Shown: positions 1 through 6,271 of the stretch, piece after piece
Layout of the letters: every line of letters begins with the position of its first letter
How positions within the stretch are numbered: the first letter of the stretch is position 1
DNA from: Mobiluncus sp034180645
Lineage (GTDB): Bacteria > Actinomycetota > Actinomycetes > Actinomycetales > Actinomycetaceae
Length of the DNA stretch: 12,927 nt
NCBI RefSeq assembly: GCF_034180645.1
Contig: NZ_JAXFNY010000019.1
Location: forward strand, 1-12,927
Direction of reading: 5' to 3'
Notes under the pieces: model-generated
Told to the model about the DNA's origin: nothing
Databases searched by the model: none
Seen by the model: only the letters and a program-made list of their open reading frames with translations
Position numbers and translations under genes: made by a program

Positions 1-39
1 GGGGCTGTTTGTGGGGGGGTTGGGGGGGTGGCGTGTATT

Positions 40-70
40 ATTGGGGGACAATCGCCGGTTCGCCCCCAAT
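40..70. repeat. Hairpin with 8-bp perfect arms
   Basis: ATTGGGGG at 40-47 is the exact reverse complement of CCCCCAAT at 63-70, with a 15-base loop. It could be a terminator-like hairpin for a gene lying to the left, but no T-tract follows it. It sits close to the unreliable window end. Confidence 0.45.
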
Positions 71-73
71 AGG

Positions 74-170
74 GGCAGCTACCCGGCTATTCTCCCTAGT
101 TATTTACAACCTAGGCAGCTATCCCCAAATTTTCGCGGGAAGTTAACCCCGGATTTTCGGGGCAGTTGCA
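74..170. repeat. Cluster of GGCAGCTAyCC-type repeats and a ~24-bp tandem repeat
   Basis: GGCAGCTACCC starts at 74 and GGCAGCTATCCCC at 114, 40 bases apart. CCTAG at 95-99 pairs with CTAGG at 111-115. From 123 to 170 there is an imperfect tandem duplication of about 24 bases: both units begin with CCCC, contain ATTTTCG and end in an AGTT core. The copy at 74-96 matches 5452-5474 at 19 of 23 positions, so this sequence is dispersed and not purely local. Function unknown. Confidence 0.55.
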
Positions 171-294
171 CGAGTGACCGATTTCAACCCGGATTCTGGG
201 CTGGTGCCGAACGCTGATTTCCTAAACTCGCAGATAGACGCGATTTTAGCCTAGGGGAGTTGGCTCTGGGCAAGGCGAAATCGGTCATTCGTGC
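168..294. repeat. 127-bp element bounded by 18-bp inverted repeats
   Basis: GCACGAGTGACCGATTTC at 168-185 and its near-exact reverse complement at 277-294 match at 17 of 18 positions; the single difference would be a G-U pair in RNA. They enclose 91 bases with no coding potential. I see no target-site duplication flanking the arms, so a miniature transposon is possible but not supported. A folded RNA or a protein-binding pair of sites would fit equally well. Confidence 0.5.
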
Positions 295-388
295 CACACA
301 GGCCGGGTCTGAGGTCTATCCCGACCCCGACCGCACCGGCCTTGTGACCCCGGCGACCCGGCCCCAAAACCCCGCGCGGGGAAATCGG

Positions 389-426
389 TAAGATAAAACG
401 TAAGGGATAAAACGGCTCAGGGGAGG
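389..426 (+). promoter_or_regulatory. Putative promoter, direct repeat and RBS of the SBP gene
   Basis: A -10-like TAAGAT lies at 389-394, without a clear -35. GATAAAACG occurs twice, at 392-400 and 406-414, 14 bases apart; this could be an operator. The Shine-Dalgarno-like AGGGGAGG at 419-426 is 4 bases before the GTG at 431 and supports that start. The promoter call is tentative. The repeat and the RBS are plain in the sequence. Confidence 0.4.
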
Positions 427-430
427 CCCG

Positions 431-2086
431 GTGCAAAACAAACAAACAATGACCGCGAGGGTCGCGCTGGCAACGCTGGTGGCGCTTGCCGCCACCGGAC
501 TGGCGGCGTGTTCCAGCCCCGCAACCTCGGACCAAAGCCTTAATAAACCCGGGACCTCGACCGATACCCTAATCAACGCGGCGGCGAGCGAGCCGGAGCG
601 ATCCTTGATTCCGGCCGATTCCTCCTATTCCGCAGGAGACACGTACGCCACCCTGCTGTTTTCCGGCCTGTCATATCTGAACCCGGACGGAACCATTGCA
701 AACGAGCTGGCCACCGCGGTGGTGCCGAACCCAGACTGCACGGAGTACGACATCCAGATACGCCCGGGCGAAGTGTTTTCCGACGGCACCAAGCTGAAAG
801 CTGACAATTTCATCCGGGCATGGAACGATGCCGCCAGGGCCTCGAATCGGCGCCGGAAAGCGGGGCTGTTTGAGCCTATCGAGGGCTTTTCCGCCACCAC
901 AAACCAAGACCTGACCGGCCTGCAGCGCCTGAGCGACACGCATTTCAAAGTCCACCTGACCCAGCCGACCTGCGATTTTCCGATGCGGTTGACCGACCCG
1001 GCGTTCGTGCCGCTGCCGGATTCCGCATTTGACGCGGCGGGCAACGTAACCTCGGGATTCGGGGAAAACCCTTACGGTTACGGGCCATATATGCTGGCTC
1101 GCGAGGGCGCTTGGGAACACGGCATTCAGCTGACTTTGGTGCCGAACACGCGCTATCACGGGCCACGCCTTGCCCAGAATGCCGGAATAACTTTCAAGTT
1201 CTACCACGACCCGGACCAAGCCTATGAGGACCTGACCAGCGGCGCTTTGGACATTGACGAGGAACTGCCCGACAGCGCGAAAGACAGTTTCACCGAACAG
1301 CTCGGCGACCGCACGCTCACGGTGTCCTCGGCGCACGTGAAGTTCCTGGCCATCCCCTCCAGCGGGCATTTCGCCCTAAACACCGATGAGGGGCGGTTGC
1401 GCCGAGCCGCCGTGTCCCAAGCCATCAACCGCGAGGACATCGTCAAACGTTTCTTTAACGGCACCAGGCAGGTCGCCACCGATTTCGTGACCCCCACGAT
1501 TGCTGGTCACACCGCGAAACTTCCCGGCAGCGAGGTGCTGACCTACCGGCCCGATGTCGCCCGCAGCTTGTGGGACCAAGCGAACCAGATTTCGCCCTGG
1601 CCAGAAGGGGAAACCTTTACCATCGCCCGGCCCGATAACGGGTTGAATGCCTGGATTGACGTGGCTTTGGGGACCATCGGCTCGACTTTGGGGATTCGTA
1701 CCGCGGGCAAATCATATCTCGATCAGCGCGCCATAGATATGGCCGTGACCCGCGGCGATATCGACTTGGCTTTCCTGGTGGATTGGCAGTCGCCCTATCC
1801 GGGGATGCATTCCTACCTGCAGCCGTGTTTTGCTACCGGGGGGTATGCCAACAATGTCGGGTATTCCTCCCCGGATTTTGACGCGGTTCTAAACCACGCT
1901 CGCGGGGTGAGCGAGGACGCGGCGGCTAACCGCGAATATCAGCGCGCCGAGGCGATATTGCTGCGTGACCTGCCGGTTTTGCCGCTGTGGCACGCGAAGT
2001 CCCTGATTGGGTGGTCCCCGCAGGTCAAGGACGTGGAGCCGAATTGGCGGGGCAGCGTGCAGTATTGGAAAGTCGCCCAGAATTAG
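431..2086 (+). CDS. Peptide-type ABC transporter substrate-binding lipoprotein (SBP family 5)
   Basis: A 551-residue extracytoplasmic solute-binding protein of the OppA/DppA (SBP_bac_5) family, expected to capture peptides or similar solutes at the outer face of the membrane. A signal peptide with a hydrophobic core at about residues 11-23 ends in lipobox L24-A25-A26-C27, so Cys27 is probably lipidated. Family hallmarks follow: an early stretch on the vanishing pattern of an N-terminal lobe with 'RPGEVFSDG', then 'SQAINREDIV' in mid-protein, then 'DWQSPYPGM', then a C-terminal 'LPVLPLWH' segment. The length is normal for the family. The GTG at 431 is chosen because AGGGGAGG precedes it; ATG at 449 is an in-frame alternative but has no RBS. 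No permease or ATPase gene lies beside it, so it is either an orphan or its partners lie left of the window. The ligand cannot be told from sequence alone. Confidence 0.92.
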   Translation: MQNKQTMTARVALATLVALAATGLAACSSPATSDQSLNKPGTSTDTLINAAASEPERSLIPADSSYSAGDTYATLLFSGLSYLNPDGTIANELATAVVPNPDCTEYDIQIRPGEVFSDGTKLKADNFIRAWNDAARASNRRRKAGLFEPIEGFSATTNQDLTGLQRLSDTHFKVHLTQPTCDFPMRLTDPAFVPLPDSAFDAAGNVTSGFGENPYGYGPYMLAREGAWEHGIQLTLVPNTRYHGPRLAQNAGITFKFYHDPDQAYEDLTSGALDIDEELPDSAKDSFTEQLGDRTLTVSSAHVKFLAIPSSGHFALNTDEGRLRRAAVSQAINREDIVKRFFNGTRQVATDFVTPTIAGHTAKLPGSEVLTYRPDVARSLWDQANQISPWPEGETFTIARPDNGLNAWIDVALGTIGSTLGIRTAGKSYLDQRAIDMAVTRGDIDLAFLVDWQSPYPGMHSYLQPCFATGGYANNVGYSSPDFDAVLNHARGVSEDAAANREYQRAEAILLRDLPVLPLWHAKSLIGWSPQVKDVEPNWRGSVQYWKVAQN

Positions 2087-2119
2087 GCTCTGGAGCCGCG
2101 CCGAAAGGTGTCAAACAAG

Positions 2120-2161
2120 TGGCATAATCTTAGGTCAGGGGATAGACTAAAGGCTGACTAA
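2120..2161 (+). promoter_or_regulatory. Putative extended -10 promoter and hairpin ahead of the DUF3073-pur operon
   Basis: TGGCATAAT at 2120-2128 resembles an extended -10 element; no convincing -35 is visible. TTAGGTCAG (2130-2138) pairs with CTGACTAA (2154-2161) with one bulge, giving a stem at or just after the expected transcription start. It could be a transcription-factor site or a 5' leader hairpin. A strong AAGGAGGG at 2172-2179 then serves the DUF3073 start. I see no known purine riboswitch signature. Confidence 0.4.
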
Positions 2162-2188
2162 TCGTGACTTCAAGGAGGGACTCGGGCT

Positions 2189-2410
2189 ATGGGCCGTGGC
2201 CGCCAGAAAGCTAAGCAGCAAAAGGTCGCACGCCGACTGAAATATGAGAGCCCGGAAATGGATCTCGAGGCGCTGCAGCGGGAACTATCAGGTAAGTCCG
2301 GTGAGGATTCGTGGGACGATGATCCCTACGCCAAATATGCTGAGCCCGATTACGACAAGTGGGCTGATTACGCTGATGATGACCAAGATGATGGCGGAGA
2401 CGCCGCGTGA
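2189..2410 (+). CDS. DUF3073 domain-containing protein
   Basis: A 73-residue protein of the actinobacterial DUF3073 family. The conserved N-terminus 'MGRGRQKAKQQKVARRLKY' is basic. The C-terminal half is strongly acidic, with D/Y-rich repeats such as 'DDDPYAKYAEPDYDKW'. No catalytic motif or membrane segment is present, and its molecular role is unknown. AAGGAGGG at 2172-2179 lies 9 bases before the ATG. The stop overlaps the purF start by four bases (GTGA), which implies translational coupling. In other actinobacteria this family is commonly encoded next to purF/purM, so the context is typical. The basic head and acidic tail could suit nucleic-acid or protein binding, but that is only inference. 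Confidence 0.95.
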   Translation: MGRGRQKAKQQKVARRLKYESPEMDLEALQRELSGKSGEDSWDDDPYAKYAEPDYDKWADYADDDQDDGGDAA

Positions 2411-4074
2411 AGCCGGGGTTGCCCATCTTCGGTAATGCTGCAATGACCTGTTCCGCTGACTTGGCTCGACACGACTCTGACGATAAACCGCACGATGAGT
2501 GCGGTGTTTTTGGTGTCTGGGCTCCGGGCGAGGACGTGGCGCGCCTGACCTATTTCGGCATTTACGCCCTGCAGCATCGCGGTCAGGAATCCGCTGGTAT
2601 CGCCGCTTCGGACGGGTCCAAGATTTTGGTTTACAAGGACATGGGATTGGTTTCTCAGGTGTTCAAAGACCGGGACTTGGCCTCCCTGCAAGGTCACCTC
2701 GCGTTGGGTCACGTCCGCTATTCGACTGCCGGGATGTCCTCTTGGCAAAACGCCCAGCCCACGCTGGGACCCACCGCTTTCGGCACTCTCGCGATGGCGC
2801 ACAACGGGAACCTGGTGAACACCCGAGGCCTGCTGGAAGAGCTGCTGCCCGCGGAAGGGAAACCGGCCGGGAAGCCCGCCGCTGACGCAGCAACCACCCG
2901 CGCCGGCCTTGTGAACCCCCCCGATAAACCCGTCACCCGCCCTTTTGCGTCCCGTAAACCCGCGGAATCGGCTGCCCAAACCGTCGCTGACGTGAAAGAG
3001 CAAAAGGCTCACGGCCTGCAGGATTCCTCGTCAGACACGATGCTGCTGATGAAGCTCATTAACTCCGTTTCCACCCAGGCCGTTTCAATTGGGGGCGAGC
3101 CGCCGCTGCTGAGTGTCATGCGGGAAATCCTGCCGAAGCTGGACGGCGCGTATTCCCTGGCGTTCATTGACGAAACCACGCTTTACGCGGCACGCGATCC
3201 GCAGGGGATTCGGCCCCTGGTGCTGGGACGGCTGTCAAACGGGTGGGTGGTCGCCTCCGAAACCGCCGCCCTGGACATCGTTGGCGCGACCTTCGTGCGC
3301 GAAATCGCGCCCGGCGAGCTAATCGCTATCAATGAAAACGGGGTACATTCTGAGACTTTTGCCCCGGCTCGGCCCGCGGGCTGCGTGTTTGAATACGTGT
3401 ACCTGGCCCGCCCGGACACCACGATTGCGCGACGCTCCATCGCCGCCGCGCGCCGCTGCATGGGGGCCGCCCTAGCTCGCGAACATCCGGTCGAGGCCGA
3501 CCTGGTCATGGCGACCCCGGATTCCGGGACGCCGGCCGCCATCGGCTACGCCGAGGAATCCGGGATTCCGTTCGGACAAGGTCTGGTGAAAAACGCCTAC
3601 GTGGGCCGGACTTTCATCCAGCCGACCCAGGCCATGCGCCAGATGGGCATTCGCCTGAAACTCAACCCGCTGCGTTCCGTCATTGAGGGCAAGCGCCTGA
3701 TTGTGGTGGACGATTCCATCGTCCGGGGCAACACGCAGCGGGCCGTCATCCAGATGCTGCGCGCGGCCGGCGCCGCCGAGGTCCACGTGCGGATTTCCAG
3801 CCCACCGGTCATGTGGCCGTGCTACTACGGGATTGATTTTGCCACCCGCGCCGAGCTCATCGCCACCGGCATGGATATTCCCGAAATTTGCCGTTCTATC
3901 GGGGCGGATACCTTGGGCTACCTGTCCTACGAGTCTATGGTCGAGGCTACCGGCCAGCCCGAAAATGAGCTGTGTACCGCGTGCTTCTCCGGGCGTTACC
4001 CCACCCGTTTGGCGGACCTGGAGACCGCGGGAGCTCTCCCGCTGGGATTGACCTACTGCGGGGGAAAGGAGTGA
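2407..4074 (+). CDS. purF: Amidophosphoribosyltransferase (PurF)
   Basis: Catalyses the first committed step of purine synthesis: PRPP plus glutamine to phosphoribosylamine. 'HDECGVFGVW' places the N-terminal nucleophile at Cys32, implying a 31-residue propeptide that is cleaved off. The Ntn glutaminase domain shows 'LQHRGQESAGI', 'GHVRYSTAG' and 'HNGNLVN'. The phosphoribosyltransferase domain has the PRPP loop 'VVDDSIVRGNT' at about residues 433-443. Cys326, Cys472, Cys523 and Cys526 match the four iron-sulfur ligands of the Bacillus-type enzyme. At 555 residues it is longer than usual, mainly because an Ala/Pro/Lys-rich stretch at about residues 150-205 interrupts the glutaminase domain. 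The GTG start overlaps the DUF3073 stop, with GGAG 7 bases upstream; ATG at 2443 is an alternative without an RBS. AMP/GMP feedback is expected from the family. Confidence 0.97.
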   Translation: MKPGLPIFGNAAMTCSADLARHDSDDKPHDECGVFGVWAPGEDVARLTYFGIYALQHRGQESAGIAASDGSKILVYKDMGLVSQVFKDRDLASLQGHLALGHVRYSTAGMSSWQNAQPTLGPTAFGTLAMAHNGNLVNTRGLLEELLPAEGKPAGKPAADAATTRAGLVNPPDKPVTRPFASRKPAESAAQTVADVKEQKAHGLQDSSSDTMLLMKLINSVSTQAVSIGGEPPLLSVMREILPKLDGAYSLAFIDETTLYAARDPQGIRPLVLGRLSNGWVVASETAALDIVGATFVREIAPGELIAINENGVHSETFAPARPAGCVFEYVYLARPDTTIARRSIAAARRCMGAALAREHPVEADLVMATPDSGTPAAIGYAEESGIPFGQGLVKNAYVGRTFIQPTQAMRQMGIRLKLNPLRSVIEGKRLIVVDDSIVRGNTQRAVIQMLRAAGAAEVHVRISSPPVMWPCYYGIDFATRAELIATGMDIPEICRSIGADTLGYLSYESMVEATGQPENELCTACFSGRYPTRLADLETAGALPLGLTYCGGKE

Positions 4075-4079
4075 CCGGC

Positions 4080-5390
4080 ATGAATACTGACTTGAGTTCA
4101 GACGCGAATTCTGGCGGGTTTTCCGGGGAAGTTTCAGGGATTAATCCAGGCAAGCATCGGGCCGATATTTCGGCCGAAAGTGCCGCCAGCTCGGATAACT
4201 GTGCTAACGCCTACGCGCGCGCCGGAGTGGACACCCAGGCCGGCGACCGGGCGGTGGAACTGATGAAAACTGCGGTGCAAGCCACCCAAGGGCCGGAAGT
4301 TTTGGGCGGCACCGGCGGGTTTGCGGGCCTTTATGATGCCACGGCCGCGGGGTTGAACGCCATGCGCCGCCCGCTGTTGGCAACGTCTACGGACGGGGTC
4401 GGCACCAAGATTGAGCTGGCCAAAGCACTGCGGATTTATGACACCATCGGTCAAGACCTGGTGGGAATGGTCGTTGACGACCTCACCCCGGCGGGGGTGC
4501 GGCCCTTGTTCATGACCGATTACATTGCCTGCGGCCGGGTCGTCCCCCAGATGATTGCGGCCGTGGTCGAAGGCATCGCCCGGGCTTGTCAGGCGGTGGA
4601 TTGCGCGCTGGTGGCGGGCGAGACGGCCGAACACCCCGGAGTGCTGGGAACTGAAGATTTTGATGTGGCCGGGGCGGCAACCGGGATTGTGGATGCGCCT
4701 CGATTGCTTGGACCCCAGCGGGTTTGTGCCGGAGACCTGGTGGTCGGTTTTGCTTCCAGCGGCTTGCATTCCAACGGGTATTCCCTGGTACGCCGGATTG
4801 TGGCTGACGCGCGGGTGGATTGGAATTCCTCGATTCCCCAGTCCTACGGGGTGACGGCTCCCAGCGGTTCGCCTTTTGCTGAAGCTGCTGATTATTCTGT
4901 GGGCTTGGCCTGCCTGGAACCGACCCGGCTGTATTCCCAGCTGTGTTTGGAACTGGAGAATTCGGGCTGGCTCGCCGCTCGCCAAGCCGGCGATTTTGCC
5001 GGGGAACTGGACGGAAACCGGGTCCACGCGTTTGCTCATGTGACCGGAGGCGGTTTGGCCGCGAATCTGTGCCGGGTTATTCCCGCCGGCCTGCACGCGG
5101 TGGTGGACCGTTCAACTTGGCAGGTGCCGGGGATTTTCCGCTACCTGATGGATTTGGGCGGGGTGGACGTGACCAGTGCCGAGGACACCTGGAACCTCGG
5201 AGTAGGCATGGCGGCTATCGTGCATCCTGATTTCGTGCCAGCCACCATCATGGCTGCACAGGTAGCCGGCATGGAGGCTTTTGTCATGGGACGTGTCAGC
5301 GATGGTGTTCCCGCAGGTGAACGCCAGATTTCGGGGACTAAAGGGGTTGCTGGAGGAACTGTAGCCATGCTCGGTGAATACCGGTTTTAA
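4080..5390 (+). CDS. purM: Phosphoribosylformylglycinamidine cyclo-ligase (AIR synthetase, PurM)
   Basis: Converts FGAM to AIR with ATP, the fifth step of purine synthesis, in the cytoplasm. The family signature is complete: 'AGVDTQAGDRAVELMK', 'STDGVGTKIELA' (about residues 103-114), 'GQDLVGMVVDDL', 'ALVAGETAEHPG', 'FASSGLHSNGYSLVRR', 'HVTGGGLAANLCRVIP' (about 320) and 'NLGVGMAAIV'. It has 436 residues against roughly 345 usually. About 40 residues precede the first conserved block, and extra sequence follows 'SLVRRIV' and precedes 'HVTGGG'. The ATG at 4080 is chosen because AAAGGAG lies 8 bases upstream, overlapping the end of purF. A GTG at 4071 overlaps the purF stop but lacks an RBS. It is co-transcribed with purF; transcription probably ends at the hairpin at 5421-5476. 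Confidence 0.96.
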   Translation: MNTDLSSDANSGGFSGEVSGINPGKHRADISAESAASSDNCANAYARAGVDTQAGDRAVELMKTAVQATQGPEVLGGTGGFAGLYDATAAGLNAMRRPLLATSTDGVGTKIELAKALRIYDTIGQDLVGMVVDDLTPAGVRPLFMTDYIACGRVVPQMIAAVVEGIARACQAVDCALVAGETAEHPGVLGTEDFDVAGAATGIVDAPRLLGPQRVCAGDLVVGFASSGLHSNGYSLVRRIVADARVDWNSSIPQSYGVTAPSGSPFAEAADYSVGLACLEPTRLYSQLCLELENSGWLAARQAGDFAGELDGNRVHAFAHVTGGGLAANLCRVIPAGLHAVVDRSTWQVPGIFRYLMDLGGVDVTSAEDTWNLGVGMAAIVHPDFVPATIMAAQVAGMEAFVMGRVSDGVPAGERQISGTKGVAGGTVAMLGEYRF

Positions 5391-5420
5391 GCCCGGGCTA
5401 CCTGGGATGGCGTAGATATA

Positions 5421-5476
5421 GGGGGAATATAGCCCGATTGCTGCCATTATTGGCAGCTACTCGGCATATCTCCCCC
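5421..5476. terminator. Large hairpin between convergent genes, probable bidirectional terminator
   Basis: GCTGCCA (5440-5446) and TGGCAGC (5451-5457) form a perfect 7-bp stem with loop TTAT. The pairing continues outwards through ATAT/ATAT and GGGGGA (5421-5426) with TCCCCC (5471-5476), with small bulges. It lies between the purM stop and the converging DUF3618 gene, where a two-way terminator is expected. Only short T/A tracts flank it, so it is not a textbook intrinsic terminator. Each arm is a copy of the repeat at 74-96. Confidence 0.65.
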
Positions 5477-5496
5477 TTTATCGACAACAAACGTGA

Positions 5497-5796
5497 TTAC
5501 CGGTGGCGACGGCGCAGCTTTGCCAGCAACAAAACGCCAGCTACTACCCCCGCCGCGATACCCAGTTTCTTTTGCGAATCCACGTCGCCCTCTACCGCAT
5601 CAGTGAAGGTCGACTTGGCTTGCTGCGCAAAATCCTGGGCTTTGGCTTTGGCTTCCTTGACCTGATTGGCCGGACGAAGCCGATTCACCAGCTGGTCTAC
5701 GGTCTGACCCATGTCGGAGCGGGCGGCATCAATCTGACGCTCGATTTCCTCCGGGCTGCCGTTAAACTCTGTTTTCTCTGCGGGGTTTTCGCTCAT
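5497..5796 (-). CDS. DUF3618 domain-containing membrane-anchored protein
   Basis: A 99-residue protein. 'SPEEIERQIDAARSDMGQTVDQL' is split here as the DUF3618 signature at about residues 12-35: an amphipathic helix with alternating acidic and basic residues. A second helical stretch rich in Lys, Ala and Gln follows. A C-terminal membrane segment comes next, beginning around 'LGIAAGVVAGVLLLAKL', and ends in the basic tail 'RRRHR'. The ATG at 5796 is chosen because its ATGA overlaps the stop of the upstream gene and TTAGGAG lies 8 bases before it; the same frame stays open further upstream but without family similarity. In actinobacteria this family usually sits beside a Phage_holin_3_6 protein, as here. 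The pair resembles the proteobacterial YqjD/YqjE membrane proteins in organisation. Function unknown. Confidence 0.88.
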   Translation of the reverse strand: MSENPAEKTEFNGSPEEIERQIDAARSDMGQTVDQLVNRLRPANQVKEAKAKAQDFAQQAKSTFTDAVEGDVDSQKKLGIAAGVVAGVLLLAKLRRRHR

Positions 5797-6212
5797 TTTT
5801 CCGCTCCTAAATCCGGGTGCTTGATGGCGGCCTTCAGGGTTTCTACATCCTTCTTGACGTGCTTTTGAGGTTCGGGGATGTTGTCTTTGGCGCGTTTTGC
5901 TGCGGACAGCCCAATCAGGGCCAAAATCACAGTCAGTACCAGCAAAACTGCCGCGGTGAGCAAAGCGCCCCACGCAGCTAAACCGGTCAGCGCCGTAAAC
6001 CCATAGAACATAGCTTTGATCAGGTAACCCAGCATGAACAGGGCAAACACACCGGCACCGGCCAACAATCCCGCTGCCAAACCGAACCGGGACCCGGCTG
6101 CTTTGGCTTGGGCTTTCATCAACGCGACCTCAGCCCTGAACAGGTCAGAAACCTGGGTGGAAAACCGCGCAAACAGCGCCCCCAGCGATAATTTCGGTTC
6201 TTCTATAGCCAT
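5793..6212 (-). CDS. Phage_holin_3_6 (DUF1469/YqjE-like) family membrane protein
   Basis: A 139-residue inner-membrane protein. The N-terminal amphipathic region ('LFARFSTQVSDLFRAEVALMKAQ', broken here as residues 13-35) is typical of the family. Two membrane segments follow at about residues 42-66 and 79-103, then a charged cytoplasmic tail. Despite the family name, these chromosomal proteins are not phage holins in the lytic sense; their role is undefined, perhaps in envelope or membrane organisation. GAGGAGG lies just upstream of the ATG. The gene overlaps the DUF3618 gene by four bases, so the two are translationally coupled. The 59 bases separating it from the permease gene contain no clear terminator, so read-through from the ABC genes is likely. 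Confidence 0.85.
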   Translation of the reverse strand: MAIEEPKLSLGALFARFSTQVSDLFRAEVALMKAQAKAAGSRFGLAAGLLAGAGVFALFMLGYLIKAMFYGFTALTGLAAWGALLTAAVLLVLTVILALIGLSAAKRAKDNIPEPQKHVKKDVETLKAAIKHPDLGAEK

Positions 6213-6271
6213 AAGGGCCTCCTCGTCAACGTCACTTAAAACCTAGTTTACTATTTTCACAAAATCCGCGT
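6213..6271 (-). other. Short intergenic gap between permease and holin-like gene
   Basis: An AT-rich gap of 59 bases. On the minus strand I see the GAGGAGG RBS of the downstream gene and TTGTGA followed 17 bases later by TTAAGT, a poor promoter candidate. There is no hairpin, so the downstream pair is probably also read from the ABC operon. Confidence 0.3.

Larger units (their letters stand above)
1..430. other. Left intergenic region with repeats, no gene seen
   Basis: No open frame here has a plausible ribosome-binding site, a recognisable product or conserved motifs. The first 35 or so bases are G-homopolymer rich and probably unreliable. From about 40 to 170 there are several short imperfect repeats and hairpins. 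From 168 to 294 there is an 18-bp inverted-repeat structure. Bases 370-381 form the palindrome CCCCGCGCGGGG. The last 50 bases carry the likely promoter and Shine-Dalgarno sequence of the downstream lipoprotein gene. What lies upstream of the window is unknown, so part of this stretch may be the 3' flank of another gene. Confidence 0.6.

Noticed and set aside
50..90. tRNA-like GGTTCG near the left end
   Set aside because: The following bases do not complete a T-arm, and no acceptor or anticodon stem can be folded around it.
74..170. CRISPR array
   Set aside because: Repeat units are imperfect, of uneven length and spacing, with no regular spacers and no cas genes in the window.
671..1369. 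Open frame of 232 codons opposite the substrate-binding protein gene
   Set aside because: A shadow of the real gene, rich in Arg/Gly/Val with no domain pattern and no start signal.
2087..2098. Terminator GGCTC-TG-GAGCC after the lipoprotein gene
   Set aside because: The loop is only two bases and no T-tract follows, so it is too weak to call.
3972..4079. Earlier in-frame ATG/GTG starts for purM inside purF
   Set aside because: The extra residues ('MYRVLLRALPHPFGG') are purF read in another frame. The only good RBS, AAAGGAG, serves the ATG at 4080.
4134..5096. Long open frame of 320 codons opposite purM
   Set aside because: It lies fully antisense to a clear purM, has no RBS or recognisable motif, and such antisense frames are common in high-GC coding DNA.
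5793..6212. Prophage lysis holin
   Set aside because: The Phage_holin_3_6 family name is misleading. No endolysin, integrase or other phage gene is nearby, and the partner is DUF3618 as in ordinary actinobacterial chromosomes.
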